Assembly (NCBI GenBank): GCA_028868335.1 | Contig: JAGWUU010000195.1 | Coordinates: forward strand, 1 to 6,022 | Reading direction: 5' to 3' | From: Sphingomonadales bacterium | GTDB taxonomy: Bacteria > Pseudomonadota > Alphaproteobacteria > Sphingomonadales > Sphingomonadaceae | Length of the DNA stretch: 6,022 bases | In this document: positions 4,781 through 6,022 of the stretch, piece by piece | Numbering within the stretch: position 1 is the first letter of the stretch | Layout: each line of letters opens with the position of its first letter | Notes under the pieces: model-generated | The model's database searches: none | What the model saw: only the letters and a program-made list of their open reading frames with translations | What the model was told of the DNA's origin: nothing | Made by a program: the position numbers and the translations under genes

Positions 4781-6022
4781 GAATTCGCTTCGCCATCCTC
4801 GCGTGCACCGCACTTGCTACCGTTCAGCCGGGCCTGGCCCTCGCCGCCGACGCCCCAGCGGGCCAGACAGACAACGCCTCCGCACAGGGCGAAAACAGCA
4901 ACGGGATTGCCGACATCGTCGTCACCGCACGCCGCACGCAGGAGCGATTGCAGGACGTGCCAGTCGCGGTCACCGGCTATGACCGCGCGTTGATCACCGC
5001 GCTCGACATCAAGGGCTTCGGCGACATCGGCAAGACCGTGCCGAACCTCGACGTGCAGCACCAGTTCGGTTCGGCCAACGCGCCGCAGTTCTACCTGCGC
5101 GGGGTTTCGACCGGCACCCTCAAGTTCGAAGCCGATGCCGGCATCGGACTCTACATCGATGGCATCTACCTTGGTCGCCCGGCCGGAACGGCGTTCTCGC
5201 TGGCGGACGTCGAGCGGGTGGAAGTGCTGCGCGGGCCACAGGGCACGCTGTTCGGCCGCAACTCCACCGGCGGCGCCATCAACTTCATCACCGCCCCACC
5301 CAAGGGCGAACTGGGCGTGCGGGCCGAAGGGACCGTCGGCAACTACGATCGCTGGAAAGGCCAGGTTACCGTCAACCTGCCTGCAGTCGGACCGCTGAGC
5401 GCGCGGATTTCCTACCTGCACGACCAGAACAGCGGCTATGTCCGCAACCTCACGCCGGGCAAGACGTTCAATTTCACCCAGCCCTTCGGGACGATCCGGT
5501 CAGCCGAGACATTTGGCGCGGAAAACACTGACGCGGTGTCGGCAGCGGTGCGCTTCCAGGAAGGCGCACTCACCGCCGACTACAAGTTCGACTATACCGA
5601 CAAGGTCAGCACCCAACTGGCGCAGCAGCTTCTGGGCTATGATCCGAGCTTCACCGCCGGCGTCGGCAATCCGCCGTTCTACACCGCCTCGCCCAGCATC
5701 TACGCTCCGGCCTCCACCACGCGGCAGGACGCCCTCGCGCTTGACTTCACGTCGCCTTCTCACCTGAAGATCCAGGGCCACAGCCTGACCCTGGCCTATG
5801 AGGTGTCAGACGCGATCACGCTGAAGAGCATCACCGGCCTGCGCAAGCTCGACGAAAACGTGGGCGGCAACGACATCGATGGCGGCGCCTATGTCGTCGG
5901 CGGGCTTCCCTTCACCAACATCTCCTCGGTGCAGGACCGCCATCAGAAGCAGTTTACCCAGGAAGTGCAGGTCCTCGGCAAGGCCGGTCAACTCGACTGG
6001 GTGCTCGGCGGCTTCTACTTCC
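4777..6022 (+). CDS. TonB-dependent outer-membrane receptor (5' part, truncated by window end)
   Basis: The first 415 residues of a TonB-dependent receptor that continues past the window; such proteins are usually 700-900 aa. It takes up a scarce or bulky ligand through the outer membrane using TonB-ExbBD energy. The signal peptide MRIRFAILACTALATVQPGLALAA has a likely cut after Ala23 or Ala24. A TonB-box-like ADIVVTA (45-51) follows, then the plug from about 55 to 172, with LQDVPVAVT (58-66), FYLRGV (105-110), GIGLYIDGIYLGRP (122-135) and VERVEVLRGPQGTLFGRNSTGGAINFIT-type plug end (145-172). Barrel strands begin near 178 and include QFTQEVQVLG and LDWVLGGFYF at the window edge. The start has a strong GGGAGGGA 3 nt upstream (core GGAGG 5 nt). 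No N-terminal signalling domain is present, so it is not the FecA/sigma-regulated type. The neighbouring enzymes suggest a catabolic substrate rather than iron, but this is inference. Confidence 0.95.
   Translation, partial: MRIRFAILACTALATVQPGLALAADAPAGQTDNASAQGENSNGIADIVVTARRTQERLQDVPVAVTGYDRALITALDIKGFGDIGKTVPNLDVQHQFGSANAPQFYLRGVSTGTLKFEADAGIGLYIDGIYLGRPAGTAFSLADVERVEVLRGPQGTLFGRNSTGGAINFITAPPKGELGVRAEGTVGNYDRWKGQVTVNLPAVGPLSARISYLHDQNSGYVRNLTPGKTFNFTQPFGTIRSAETFGAENTDAVSAAVRFQEGALTADYKFDYTDKVSTQLAQQLLGYDPSFTAGVGNPPFYTASPSIYAPASTTRQDALALDFTSPSHLKIQGHSLTLAYEVSDAITLKSITGLRKLDENVGGNDIDGGAYVVGGLPFTNISSVQDRHQKQFTQEVQVLGKAGQLDWVLGGFYF

Noticed and set aside
1..6022. CRISPR arrays, tRNA/rRNA genes, insertion sequences, transposases, attachment sites
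   Set aside because: I looked for repeated spacer-like units, tRNA-like arms, terminal inverted repeats and recombinase motifs and saw none.

Overview
The window looks like part of an accessory catabolic or modification gene cluster from a GC-rich alphaproteobacterium, most likely a member of the Sphingomonadales (Novosphingobium/Sphingobium type). The reasons are strong G/C bias at third codon positions, a TonB-dependent receptor whose mature N-terminus reads DIVVTARRTQERLQDVPVAVT-like (very common in sphingomonads), and the combination of SnoaL/NTF2-fold proteins, an SDR, a sulfotransferase and a Coq4-family protein. The taxonomic call is inference from style; there is no rRNA or marker gene here.

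Layout from left to right: (1) 41-487 +, a small SnoaL/NTF2-like protein whose ribosome binding site lies in a perfect inverted repeat. (2) 546-1091 -, a second and distinct SnoaL/NTF2-like protein, convergent with the first, with a GC-rich hairpin between the two stops. (3) A 128-bp divergent promoter region (1092-1219) with an operator-like dyad at 1179-1199. (4) A tight three-gene + strand operon: sulfotransferase (1220-2383), Coq4-family protein (2388-3209, 4-nt gap) and a third SnoaL-like protein (3202-3654, GTG start, 8-nt overlap). (5) 3680-4459 -, an SDR dehydrogenase, convergent with the operon. (6) A 317-bp AT-rich divergent intergenic region (4460-4776) with a second copy of the 1183-1196 motif and a possible 10-codon leader ORF. 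(7) 4777->6022 +, the first 415 residues of a TonB-dependent receptor that runs off the window.

How the genes may work together (inference): the receptor would import a bulky or scarce substrate across the outer membrane. The SDR would oxidise or reduce an alcohol/ketone. The SnoaL-like proteins, at least one of which carries a Tyr/Asp/His arrangement like that of BaiE-type hydroxysteroid dehydratases, could dehydrate, isomerise or hydrate a cyclic intermediate. The Coq4-like protein, with its intact metal-binding motif but no ubiquinone genes nearby, could act on a ring carbon. The sulfotransferase could conjugate a hydroxyl. A near-identical 14-bp motif upstream of both the operon and the receptor suggests a shared regulator. 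The substrate cannot be read from the sequence; a steroid, terpenoid or other polycyclic compound fits the protein families best.
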